Both the position numbers and the translations under genes were made by a program. From CBDHEY01 sp965262305 (GTDB lineage Bacteria > Pseudomonadota > Gammaproteobacteria > Pseudomonadales > Cellvibrionaceae): a DNA stretch of 64,000 nt. A model generated the notes under the pieces. The model did no database searches and was not told the DNA's origin. It saw only the letters and a list, made by a program, of their open reading frames with translations. The stretch lies in assembly GCA_965262305.1 (NCBI GenBank), contig CBDHEY010000002.1, positions 1,860,001 to 1,924,000 on the forward strand, read 5' to 3'. This document shows, one piece after another, positions 36,391 through 45,421 of the stretch; positions within the stretch are counted from its first letter, which is position 1, and each line of letters opens with the position of its first letter.

Positions 36391-38916
36391 ATGGGTAAAT
36401 TCTCTATCGAGGCGTTTTCATGGCTTTATGGAAGATATTGGGTTGTCGGTATTTTTTTACTTATCCCGACTGTTTTTAGTGTTATTCAACTAAGGCATTT
36501 TGAAAAAAATCCGACACCCTATATATTAGATCGAGATCATTCATCTCGTAAGAGCGAACATGATTTACGCAAATATTTTACGAATACAGGTGAACACGTA
36601 TTAATTGTGAGTTTGCCATCATCTAGTGATATCGGGTCTGGTTCCTATCGCCTTTTGACCGAATCACTTATTCAAGAATTCCATGGTCTGAGCTTAATTA
36701 ATTCTAATGAATATAAAAAATTAATCAGCAATAACAATGAATTGTTCTCGCAGTTTTCTGATATCGACAATGATAATAAATCCAATTTTTCGATTTATTC
36801 AGAATTACTTTCATTCCGGTATCAAAATAAATCTAAAATAAGCAAAGAGGATCAAAATTCAATTGAAAAGGCCCTTTATTATCTTAAGCCTATTAGAAAT
36901 GTCAGAGGTATTACTAACACAGAAATTATTTCAAGTGATGGCGAGGACCTTGAAATAACAAACCTAGCTAGTAATAGCGATGCAAATATCAATGGTATAT
37001 TAAAAGACTACCCTATTCTCCGCGGACTAATCGTTTCAAACGATCTTAAAGCAGGGGCAATAACTATAGAATTGTCTATTCCTGAATATGATTCAAAAGC
37101 AATAAAAGAAATATCAGAAAAAATAGATGAAATTCTAGAACGAAAATCAGCAGATATACAGATCTATCAAGCAGGGTCTCCATTAGTTTTAACAGAGATT
37201 TCTAACTCCATGGAGAAAGACAATGCACGCTATTTTCCATTAGTATTGCTTGTTATTCTTGTCACTCTAGCAATAATTTTTAGGTATATTTCCTGTGTTT
37301 TTTTTCCAATTCTGATCGCTATCTTCTCCGTGATCTGGACACTTGGGATTATGTCTTTCTTAGGCGTAAAACAAAATATTATTACGACAATTATTCCTGT
37401 ATTTGCTATCACAATTGCCGTCGCAGATGCTATTCATTATTTGAGTGTATATTTGACGCATCGAAGTGAATCGGATTCAAAGTCAGCCACTGTAAAGACT
37501 ATCAAACAAGTACTAGCGCCTATTTTTGCGACTACAATAACTACCATAGTGGGTTTTTTAACTATGTTGAGTTCAGAGTTTCAGTTTGTTAGAGAATTTG
37601 CGGTATTTATGTCAATAGCGGTAGGTTTTGCTTTTGTTGCCAGCCTAATTGTGTTGCCCGGATTTTCTCCTCTCATTGCAAGGTCAGGTGCTAAAAGCTA
37701 TCTAAGTTCAAAAATCCACCTTCTAATTCATCACTTTGCAATCAACATTACTTGGATTGCAAGTAAATATAAAAGAGAAATATTCCTTGCACTTAGTGTC
37801 CTTTTTGTTTCAACGCTACTCATAAATCAAAAACTCAGAATTGATATTGAAAATACAGATTCATTTGGAGAAAAATCTGATTTATATGTTGGCGTAAAAA
37901 AAATCAATAGTGTTCTTGGAGGGAGTACTTCTAACAGCCTCTTGTTAAGATCTGGAAATCAGGAAGGTTTTTATTCTTCAGAAGCTTTAAAACATGTAGA
38001 AAATATTCAAAACTACATCCAAAGTCTAGACGAGATTAGCTACACGATTTCGTATGTTGATTTCATAAAGCAAATACACAAAGTGATAGATGAACCTAAT
38101 CAATACGAAATTCCAGAAAATATAGAAGATAATTACATAAGGCAACTCCTACTGCTTTATGAAAATAGTCGCGCTACGGAAATAGGCGATTTACTAGATT
38201 CTGATGGAGAAAATACGCGAATATTCATGTTAGCAAATACTGATGTAGGCAGTGATTGGTTAAATATTCAGAATAAGATTTATGATTTCGCGCGTTCGGA
38301 ACTATCAAACGATTATTCTATCGCCTTTTCCGGTTATGGAAATGTCATGGCTTCAGTTGTGACGGAAGTTATTCGAAGTCAACTCTTAGGGTTGATTTTA
38401 GGCTGTGTTGCAATCTTGCTACTTATGATTTTTTGGTTCAAATCTGTAAGCTTAGGTATTATTGGGATTCTTCCGTTAATTTTTACCCAATCTTTAACCT
38501 TTGCTTTTTTATTTGTTGGACTCAATCATTCTGTAACTGTGGGAACGGCTATTGTTTCTGCTATTATTTTTGGTGTCGGTGTCGACTATTCTATTCACTA
38601 TATCTCTCATTACCGAAGACTTAAAAAAGATAGTGATACAAGTGAAACTGAAATTCATAAAGAAGTTTCATTAAAAGTCGGAAAAGCCATTGTCGTTAAC
38701 TCACTTGCACTGTCTCTAGGCTTTATTGTTTTATCTCTATCTTCATACGCTCCTATGTCATTATTGGGGATTCACCTTTCGTTTACCATGTTTATCTCTG
38801 CTATATCTGCGCTGTTAATTTTACCCGCTACATTAACGCTAATATACGGAAAAAATAAACATATAACTAAAAATCAACAAACTATATCTGAACTGAGTAG
38901 AGAACATGGACATTGA
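36391..38916 (+). CDS. MMPL/RND superfamily exporter
   Basis: The 841-residue inner-membrane protein has the two-fold RND layout: a first helix, a large periplasmic domain, a six-helix bundle (about 285-430) with the sterol-sensing-like repeat, then a second helix (about 465-480), a second periplasmic domain and a helix bundle (about 665-825; SAIIFGVGVDYSIHY). Members of this single-gene group export lipids, hopanoids, polyenes or amphiphiles. It is followed by LolA-like and beta-barrel genes, which suggests an envelope-spanning route. Its end overlaps the Ada-AlkA gene by 11 bases. Confidence 0.9.
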   Translation: MGKFSIEAFSWLYGRYWVVGIFLLIPTVFSVIQLRHFEKNPTPYILDRDHSSRKSEHDLRKYFTNTGEHVLIVSLPSSSDIGSGSYRLLTESLIQEFHGLSLINSNEYKKLISNNNELFSQFSDIDNDNKSNFSIYSELLSFRYQNKSKISKEDQNSIEKALYYLKPIRNVRGITNTEIISSDGEDLEITNLASNSDANINGILKDYPILRGLIVSNDLKAGAITIELSIPEYDSKAIKEISEKIDEILERKSADIQIYQAGSPLVLTEISNSMEKDNARYFPLVLLVILVTLAIIFRYISCVFFPILIAIFSVIWTLGIMSFLGVKQNIITTIIPVFAITIAVADAIHYLSVYLTHRSESDSKSATVKTIKQVLAPIFATTITTIVGFLTMLSSEFQFVREFAVFMSIAVGFAFVASLIVLPGFSPLIARSGAKSYLSSKIHLLIHHFAINITWIASKYKREIFLALSVLFVSTLLINQKLRIDIENTDSFGEKSDLYVGVKKINSVLGGSTSNSLLLRSGNQEGFYSSEALKHVENIQNYIQSLDEISYTISYVDFIKQIHKVIDEPNQYEIPENIEDNYIRQLLLLYENSRATEIGDLLDSDGENTRIFMLANTDVGSDWLNIQNKIYDFARSELSNDYSIAFSGYGNVMASVVTEVIRSQLLGLILGCVAILLLMIFWFKSVSLGIIGILPLIFTQSLTFAFLFVGLNHSVTVGTAIVSAIIFGVGVDYSIHYISHYRRLKKDSDTSETEIHKEVSLKVGKAIVVNSLALSLGFIVLSLSSYAPMSLLGIHLSFTMFISAISALLILPATLTLIYGKNKHITKNQQTISELSREHGH

Positions 38917-40339
38917 TACATGTTATGCAGCGATAAAAAGTCGCGATGATAGATTTGACGGAAAGTTCTTAATGGGTGTAGTTACAACTGGAATTTATTG
39001 CCGTCCAATATGCCCAGCAAGAACACCTCTCAAAGAAAACATACGAATTTTTCGGCATGCTTCCGAAGCAGCAGAAGCTTCTTTCCGTCCTTGCCTTAGA
39101 TGTAGGCCTGAATTAGCTGCGGAATCTCAGAATTTTTTAGGTGTATCTAAATCAGTTGTGCGCGCCTTAAAGAAAATTGAAGAAGGTTTTTTGGATAAAT
39201 ATACGATTGCAGACCTAGCTTCAGAAATGGGAGTTAGTGAACGGCAATTAAGACGTTGTTTCCTAACACACTTAGGTACTACACCATCAACTATTGCTAC
39301 GACGCGTAGATTATTGACAGCCAAAAAGCTATTGAATGAAAGTAATATACCCATGTCTAAGGTGGCCTACAACGCTGGCTATAAAAGCATCCGTCAATTT
39401 AACCACGCCATTAAAAAGAATTATGGTAGGCGCCCCAGTGATTTAAGAAAAAGGAAAGAAAGTGATATGGACAACACAGAAATCATATTGAAAACACCAT
39501 TTTTCCCCGAATATGATTGGCAATATATACTCGACTATTTTCGAAATCGTTGCGTACCTTTTTTCGAAACAGTGACAAACGACAGCTATAAACGCTTGAT
39601 AAAAATTGATGACAAAGTTGGGTTCATAGAATTAAAGCAATGTGATCATAAAAATTTACAAGTACATATAGATCCTTCACTGATTGATTGTGTCAGTCAG
39701 ATACTCACTCGTGTTCGAGGAATGTTCGATTTGACTTGTGATCCTGAACATTTTCAAGAAATTTTTCAAAAAGATAAAGTGATCATGGATCTTTTTAGAA
39801 AAAATAAAGGTATTCGAGTACCTGGCTGTTGGGATTTTTATGAATTAGGTATTCGAACAATAATCAATCAACAAATAAGTATAAAAGCTGCGGTGACAGT
39901 ACTTGATCGCATCGTACGAAAATATGGCCTGACTCACAGAGAAGATTCCACTCTTAAACTATTTCCCGACGCTGAAGTACTGCGAGATGCAAATCTCGAT
40001 AATCTAGGTTTAACATCAGCCAAGATTGATTCGATAAAAAATTTCTCCATATTTGTTTTAAACGGAGGACTAGAGAATCTAAAAAATTCTGACAGTTACG
40101 ATGAATCCGTTGCAATACTGACCGCAATAAAAGGAATTGGACCATGGACAGCTAATTATCTGTTGATGCGTGGTCTTAGAGAGAACGATGCATTCTTATA
40201 CGGTGATGTTGTTTTTAATAAAAAAATTGAGCAGTTCTATGATATCGATTCTAAAGACAAAAAAAAGGTTACTGAAATAGCTGAACAATGGCGTCCTTGG
40301 CGTTCATATGCGACTCACCTGCTCTGGAATGCAGACTAA
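38906..40339 (+). CDS. alkA: Ada-AlkA fusion: methyl-DNA sensor and 3-methyladenine glycosylase II
   Basis: The 477-residue protein has an Ada-type zinc domain (Cys32, Cys36, Cys63, Cys66; TGIYCRPICPAR and FRPCLRCRPE), an AraC-type helix-turn-helix (about 75-180), the AlkA N-terminal domain and a helix-hairpin-helix glycosylase domain (AIKGIGPWTANYLLMRG) with catalytic Asp near 434 in LYGDVVF. It should bind methylated phosphate, activate transcription and excise alkylated bases. Such fusions occur in many chromosomes, but here the gene overlaps the exporter gene by 11 bases, so it is expressed with the cluster. Self-protection against a DNA-alkylating product is a reasonable inference. Confidence 0.93.
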   Translation: MDIDTCYAAIKSRDDRFDGKFLMGVVTTGIYCRPICPARTPLKENIRIFRHASEAAEASFRPCLRCRPELAAESQNFLGVSKSVVRALKKIEEGFLDKYTIADLASEMGVSERQLRRCFLTHLGTTPSTIATTRRLLTAKKLLNESNIPMSKVAYNAGYKSIRQFNHAIKKNYGRRPSDLRKRKESDMDNTEIILKTPFFPEYDWQYILDYFRNRCVPFFETVTNDSYKRLIKIDDKVGFIELKQCDHKNLQVHIDPSLIDCVSQILTRVRGMFDLTCDPEHFQEIFQKDKVIMDLFRKNKGIRVPGCWDFYELGIRTIINQQISIKAAVTVLDRIVRKYGLTHREDSTLKLFPDAEVLRDANLDNLGLTSAKIDSIKNFSIFVLNGGLENLKNSDSYDESVAILTAIKGIGPWTANYLLMRGLRENDAFLYGDVVFNKKIEQFYDIDSKDKKKVTEIAEQWRPWRSYATHLLWNAD

Positions 40340-40354
40340 ATAAAAGGTTTTTCT

Positions 40355-41137
40355 ATGCGATATTTAATTTTATTCTTCGTCATTTTTTCTTTGTTGTCTT
40401 ACCCTGTGTTGGCAATACAAATTTCAGCAGATAGTATTGCAAAAAAAATGGAAGAAACTAATGTCGGATACAATACGGCTAAAATGCTTCTCAGTTTACA
40501 TATTCACGATGCAAAATCTCAAAAAGACCGAACATATGATTTGAAGATTGAAGCCTTTGAATCTAAGGAAAACGATGTGGAAGAAAAATCGATTATTTTT
40601 TTTTCTAAACCCCTCAATGTTCGTGGCACTGCTCTTTTAAGTTACTCTCATTCTGAAGCAAGTGATCAACAGTGGATATATTTACCTGCTTTAAAGAGAG
40701 TAAAGCGGATCCTCACTAAGAACAAAGATGGTCGTTTTATGGGATCGACATTTAGTTATGAAGATCTTTTACCATTTAATTATGAAAAATATCAGCATAC
40801 TCGACTTGATGACCGTACTTACTTAGAAAAAAACTGTTTTGTTGTCGAACAAAAACCCCAATACGAAGGCTCTGGGTATTCTAAAAGAGTCGTTTGGATT
40901 GATTCTTCTAGGTTTATTCCACTAAAAATTGAGTTTTACGATGATTCAGGTATTTTTTTCAAAGAAATGATTTATGACAACTATGAAAATTTTAAAGGTT
41001 TTTGGCGAGCTAAATCGATCACGATGAATCACTTAATTACAGGAAATACTAGCCGACTTTCGTTTTCAGATATCGATATAGGGGTTCAAATTAGTGCCAA
41101 CTCTTTCAATCCAAACCGGCTTAAAAACCTTCGGTAA
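40355..41137 (+). CDS. LolA-like outer-membrane lipoprotein-sorting protein
   Basis: The 260-residue protein has a cleavable signal peptide (to about residue 20, SYPVLA) and then the LolA-like beta fold of the PF17131-type sorting proteins: LNVRGTALLSYSHSE, QQWIYLPALKRVKRI, GSTFSYEDLLPF and VVWIDSSRFIPLKIEFYD. Such genes are often next to MMPL/RND pumps and are thought to move hydrophobic cargo through the periplasm. Here it lies between the exporter/Ada-AlkA genes and a beta-barrel gene that it overlaps by 44 bases. Confidence 0.87.
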   Translation: MRYLILFFVIFSLLSYPVLAIQISADSIAKKMEETNVGYNTAKMLLSLHIHDAKSQKDRTYDLKIEAFESKENDVEEKSIIFFSKPLNVRGTALLSYSHSEASDQQWIYLPALKRVKRILTKNKDGRFMGSTFSYEDLLPFNYEKYQHTRLDDRTYLEKNCFVVEQKPQYEGSGYSKRVVWIDSSRFIPLKIEFYDDSGIFFKEMIYDNYENFKGFWRAKSITMNHLITGNTSRLSFSDIDIGVQISANSFNPNRLKNLR

Positions 41138-42311
41138 AGTTAATCTTCTATTTTTAATATTAGTCACTCACAGTGCTATTGGAGCTGCTTTTAAATCTGA
41201 GTTTTCTTATGAGCCATATTTTTTTCTTGAAGAAAACACATCATCATCAAATGAAGCTAAAAATCAATTTATTAATACAATCAAAGGTAAATTTGATTAC
41301 AATCAAAACTACCACGACTTTGATTTCAATGTAGAATTTTTTTATCGATATGATTCATCTAAACAGTTTGATCATGGCGACTTGTCAGAATTTAATACAC
41401 TCTATACAGCTGACAATTTCGACTTTTTGATAGGCTCTACTATTGAATTTTGGGGTGTTGTCGAGTCGCGAAACATTGTTGATATCGTTAATCAAATCGA
41501 TTTTTTAGAAGACGTTAATGGAAAACAAAAGCTTGGCCAGCCGTTAACTCGACTAAATTACTATCTCGAAAATGGTACTCTTTCAAGTTATTTATTTTTT
41601 GGGTTTCGCGACAGAGAATTCACGTCTCAAACAGAACGATTTGGTGCCCAACCTGAAATTAGAGGTTCAAGTGCGCAATATGAAGCAGGTAACTACGGGG
41701 TTACCGGATCAGCGATAAGACTACAACAAAACCTGTCATTGGGTGATTTTTCTTTTCATCTATATTCAGGTTTAGATCGCAATCCATCGCTCGTTCCTGT
41801 TATCGATTTCGATAATACCGTTTTTATTTCGCCTATTTACGAAAAAATTGAACAAGCTGGAATCGAAGCATACATGCCCATTGGCAATGTCGCCCTAAAG
41901 TATGAAGGAGTTTTTCGTAGCCGAAACAACGAAGACCACTCTGCACATGTTATGGGTTTTGAGCAAAGTATTTTTAATGTTTTTAAGAAACCATTAGACA
42001 TGACGTATTTTGTGGAATATTTATATGATGATCGGTCACAATCAGCGCCTTTAACCATCTACCAAAATGATCTGTTCCTAGGTCTAAGATTGTCTTATAC
42101 ACAAAATACACCACTAACGATCAAATTTGGACTTTTAAAGGATATGGAATTCGATGAGAGTTTTGTTTCAACCGATATAGAAAAAAATATTACAGATAAT
42201 TCAACTTTTATTATAAACGGACGTTTTTTTATTGATGTAAATAATGCTAGTCCGTTAACTATAGTAGAAAATGATAGTTATATTAAATTTGCGTATAAGC
42301 GTTTTTTTTAA
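41094..42311 (+). CDS. Outer-membrane beta-barrel protein of the export group
   Basis: The 405-residue protein has a signal peptide (HSAIGAA junction near residue 32), many alternating amphipathic strands and a C-terminal Phe (IKFAYKRFF), the outer-membrane barrel insertion signal. It resembles DUF1302-like barrels found with MMPL pumps. The GTG start lies within the LolA-like gene (44-base overlap), so a later start is possible, although the signal peptide begins close to it. It is the last gene of the cluster and ends 6 bp from the convergent flavin reductase remnant. Confidence 0.8.
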   Translation: MPTLSIQTGLKTFGKVNLLFLILVTHSAIGAAFKSEFSYEPYFFLEENTSSSNEAKNQFINTIKGKFDYNQNYHDFDFNVEFFYRYDSSKQFDHGDLSEFNTLYTADNFDFLIGSTIEFWGVVESRNIVDIVNQIDFLEDVNGKQKLGQPLTRLNYYLENGTLSSYLFFGFRDREFTSQTERFGAQPEIRGSSAQYEAGNYGVTGSAIRLQQNLSLGDFSFHLYSGLDRNPSLVPVIDFDNTVFISPIYEKIEQAGIEAYMPIGNVALKYEGVFRSRNNEDHSAHVMGFEQSIFNVFKKPLDMTYFVEYLYDDRSQSAPLTIYQNDLFLGLRLSYTQNTPLTIKFGLLKDMEFDESFVSTDIEKNITDNSTFIINGRFFIDVNNASPLTIVENDSYIKFAYKRFF

Positions 42312-42317
42312 ACTCCA

Positions 42318-43107
42318 TCAAATAGCCAATTTTTCGTCTCTAGGAGCATACTCAAACACGTCGGAATAACAGTTTTCTATTTTTAATCCAATAGTTTTAA
42401 GTTTATCAATTGTGCCGTAAACCATTTGTGGTGATCCACAAAGATAAGTCTGGGTATCATTAAGATCTTCAAAATCTTTCTCAATGACTTGATAAATAAA
42501 ACCAGAACTACCCTTGCCAATTTGCATCTGTAGATTCCAAGATTGGTGTGAAATTAAGATGATTATTTTGCGTACCCCAACTTTCAAATTCATCAAGTAG
42601 ATAAAAGTCATCAATATTTTTATTAGACCAATATATTTTCACTTCCGCATCAGGTTGATGTATGAGAATTTCTTCAGTAATGCATTTTATTTTAGAAATT
42701 CCTGATCCAGCAGCAATTAACAAATGGGATAAACCCAGGTTAGTTTGTAAAAATGCCTGTCCTTTTGGTAAGGTTACTTTGATTTTCTCGCTATTCTTTT
42801 GATGCAGAGATAGATGCTCCAAAATCTTGCCTGACTGTATGCTACTATTTTGTAAGAAAAGCTCTAGGCGACGAGGCTCCTTCGATTTAATCGTGTTTGC
42901 AATAGAATACGAAAACGCTTTTTCTTGCCCATCACGGTTTAAATCTAACTCCAGCTGCAAGTAATGACCCGCTTGATAATTCAGCGTTTTACCTTCAGGT
43001 GAAAGTAATTCAACCTGAAACGTGTTAGCGCCTAGAGGGTTTATGGACACAATCTCACATTCATAGGTTTGCACCGGGTAACTAGTCGCATTAGTTGCTT
43101 TATTCAT
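42318..43107 (-). pseudogene. NAD(P)H-flavin reductase broken by a +1 frameshift
   Basis: From the ATG at 43107 the frame gives an FAD-binding FR-type domain (AGHYLQLELD, AFSYSIAN) and the start of the NAD-binding domain (LLIAAGSGISKI), then stops at TAG (42508-42510) after the codons for WQG. A second frame continues with SSGFIYQVIEKDF, LCGSPQMVY and ends at 42318. Removing one G from the GGG at 42511-42513 joins the two parts into an unbroken family match. A flavin reductase is a frequent neighbour of mesX/mesD. The break may be a real mutation, a sequencing error in a G run, or, less likely, a programmed frameshift. Confidence 0.8.
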
Positions 43108-43212
43108 ATACAAATCCAAGAGCAATCTTTCAATTATCTTAAGACAAGAATCCTATAGTACTTTCTAAATGAATAAAAATGGTATATTTTCACGCTCCAA
43201 TTAATTTTTTTC

Positions 43213-44130
43213 ATGTATTTTATGATTGAACGTGTTCACTTGAGGGTTGTGCAAGCTGTTGACCAACAAGGATCGCTTACCGCTGCTGCCAAAGATCTGT
43301 GCGTTACCCAATCGGCGCTAAGCCATACCATCCGTAAGCTAGAAAATAATTTAGGTACCGAAATATGGATACGAGAAGGACGCAATTTACGACTCACCCA
43401 AGCCGGTCAGTATTTACTCAACATCGCCAATCGAGTGCTCCCTCTACTCGAACATTCCGAAGATAAACTTCGTCAGATCGCGCTTGGTGAACGTGGTACT
43501 TTACGAATTGGCATGGAGTGCCATCCCTGTTACCAGTGGTTATTAAAAATAGTGTCCCCTTTTTTGGACGCCTGGCCAGGTGTAGATGTTGATGTAAAAC
43601 AAAAATTTCAGTTCGGCGGCGTTGGTGCCCTTTTGGATTATGAAATCGACTTACTAGTAACGCCCGACCCTTTTTACAAAAGTGGCCTCAGCTTTATCCC
43701 AGTATTTGACTACGAACAAGTATTAGTTGTTTCCCAAAATCATGCTTTTGCCACTCGTGAATTCGTTCAGGCAGAAGACCTACGTGACCAAGTATTGTTG
43801 ACCTACCCGGTTGCCTTGGATCGCTTAGATATTTATACCCAGCTTCTTAATCCGGCGGGTGTAGTGCCTAAGCATCACAAAACCAGCGAGACTACAGACA
43901 TTATGCTTCAAATGGTGGCCTGTGATCGCGGAGTAGCGGCGCTGCCGCGCTGGCTAGCTGATGAATACTGTGAAAAACTGCCGCTGTCGTTAGTCCGCTT
44001 GGGGCAAAGTGGTATAGCCAAACAAATTTATTTGGGCACCCGTGATAGCGACAGGGATATCGAATACCTAAAAGCATTTACTAATTTGGCGCGCAGTTAT
44101 GAACATCCTGCGAGCCATGACAAAGTCTAG
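43213..44130 (+). CDS. LysR-family regulator, MetR-like
   Basis: The 305-residue protein has an N-terminal winged helix (VVQAVDQQGSLTAAAKDLCV, TQSALSHTIRKLENNLG) and a ligand-binding domain whose segment RIGMECHPCYQWLLKIVSPF is typical of MetR, which responds to homocysteine. An internal ATG at 43222 (MIERVHLR) matches the usual MetR start and may be the true one. It is divergent from the flavin reductase and upstream of mesX/mesD, and probably controls both. Confidence 0.9.
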   Translation: MYFMIERVHLRVVQAVDQQGSLTAAAKDLCVTQSALSHTIRKLENNLGTEIWIREGRNLRLTQAGQYLLNIANRVLPLLEHSEDKLRQIALGERGTLRIGMECHPCYQWLLKIVSPFLDAWPGVDVDVKQKFQFGGVGALLDYEIDLLVTPDPFYKSGLSFIPVFDYEQVLVVSQNHAFATREFVQAEDLRDQVLLTYPVALDRLDIYTQLLNPAGVVPKHHKTSETTDIMLQMVACDRGVAALPRWLADEYCEKLPLSLVRLGQSGIAKQIYLGTRDSDRDIEYLKAFTNLARSYEHPASHDKV

Positions 44131-44417
44131 ATCTATTTTTGTAGATGCCTTTTCAATATCCGAATAGGCTTTAACCATTATCTAATCACTAAATCTTTGG
44201 CGTCAAAATACTATAAAAAACTTTGATCTTGAGGTTAATCAGAAGTTTTTCATGAACAATAACTAATAGTATTATGAGATAAAATCAATTTTTTTCATGT
44301 AACAACCCCTGTATAAAGTCATCTCTGCTCTTAAGAATCAAAAAGATTACGTCCAACGCTTTCGAAAGAGTAATGACACTTTAGATTTAATCGTATGAAA
44401 CAGGATACCAAGTCACA

Positions 44418-45395
44418 ATGAAAAAAGGCTTTATATACACCATCAAGCGTATTAGTTTTGATGAAAATTATCATCCTTCAGACAGCACACGTATTACGAC
44501 CAACTTTGCGAATTTAGCAAGAGGCGAAAGTCGTCAAGAAAATTTACGCAGTGCCCTGAAAATGATTGATAGCCGTTTTAACGCTTTAGCTTATTGGGAT
44601 AACCCAAAAGGAGATCGTTACTCTCTCGATTTGGAAATAATTTCTGTCGATATTGATATCGAAGGTAAAGGTCAAACTTTTCCATCAATCGAAATATTAA
44701 AAACAAATATAGTTGATCATAAGACAAATAATCGCATTGAAGGTATTGTCGGAAATAATTTTTCTTCTTATGTGCGCGATTATGATTTTAGTGTTCTCCT
44801 GCGAGATCATAATAAGACGCAAGTTGAATTTAGCATCCCTGAAAATTTTGGCGATCTACATGGAAAACTCTTTAAAGATTTTGTGGAATCAAATACATAT
44901 AGAGAAAATTTCAATAAATCACCAGTAATATGCCTCAGTGTTTCAGACAATAAAACGTATCGCCGCACTGAAAATCGGCACCCAGTATTGGGAGTTGAGT
45001 ATCAACCAAACGAATCGTCTTTAACCGAAAAATATTTCAAAAAGATGGGCTTACAAGTTCGCTATTTTATGCCGCCAAATAGTGTCGCACCTTTAGCTTT
45101 TTACTTTTTTGGTGATTTACTTTGTGATTACACTAACCTCGAACTAATAAGCACTATCAGTACGATGGAAACATTTCAAAAGATTTACCGTCCAGAGATC
45201 TATAACGCGAATTCAGTCGCAGGAAATTATTATAAACCAAACTTAAAACACCGAGATCATTCGTTAACTCAAATTATTTATGATCGAGAAGAACGAAGTC
45301 AGTTAGCAATTAAACAAGGAAAATTTGCTGAGGAACACTTTATTAAGCCATATCAAACCGTTCTAAAGAAGTGGTCGACTAGCCAAACTTTTTAA
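44418..45395 (+). CDS. mesX: DUF1852 protein, MesX
   Basis: The 325-residue protein matches DUF1852 from its start (RISFDENYHPSDSTRITTNFANLARG is split here: RISFDENYHPSDSTR and TTNFANLARG) to its end (RSQLAIKQGKFAEEHF). In other proteobacteria DUF1852 (MesX) is required with the short methionine synthase MesD, in an oxygen-dependent process. It lies 26 bp upstream of mesD. A 287-bp leader separates it from the MetR-like gene and may hold the operator. Confidence 0.88.
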   Translation: MKKGFIYTIKRISFDENYHPSDSTRITTNFANLARGESRQENLRSALKMIDSRFNALAYWDNPKGDRYSLDLEIISVDIDIEGKGQTFPSIEILKTNIVDHKTNNRIEGIVGNNFSSYVRDYDFSVLLRDHNKTQVEFSIPENFGDLHGKLFKDFVESNTYRENFNKSPVICLSVSDNKTYRRTENRHPVLGVEYQPNESSLTEKYFKKMGLQVRYFMPPNSVAPLAFYFFGDLLCDYTNLELISTISTMETFQKIYRPEIYNANSVAGNYYKPNLKHRDHSLTQIIYDREERSQLAIKQGKFAEEHFIKPYQTVLKKWSTSQTF

Positions 45396-45421
45396 TCAAC
45401 CGGATTTTTTCAGTATTAATT

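Noticed and set aside
42508..42614. Programmed +1 frameshift in the flavin reductase gene
   Set aside because: GGG followed by TAG could slip by +1, but there is no upstream stimulator and a single extra G in a run is the simpler explanation.
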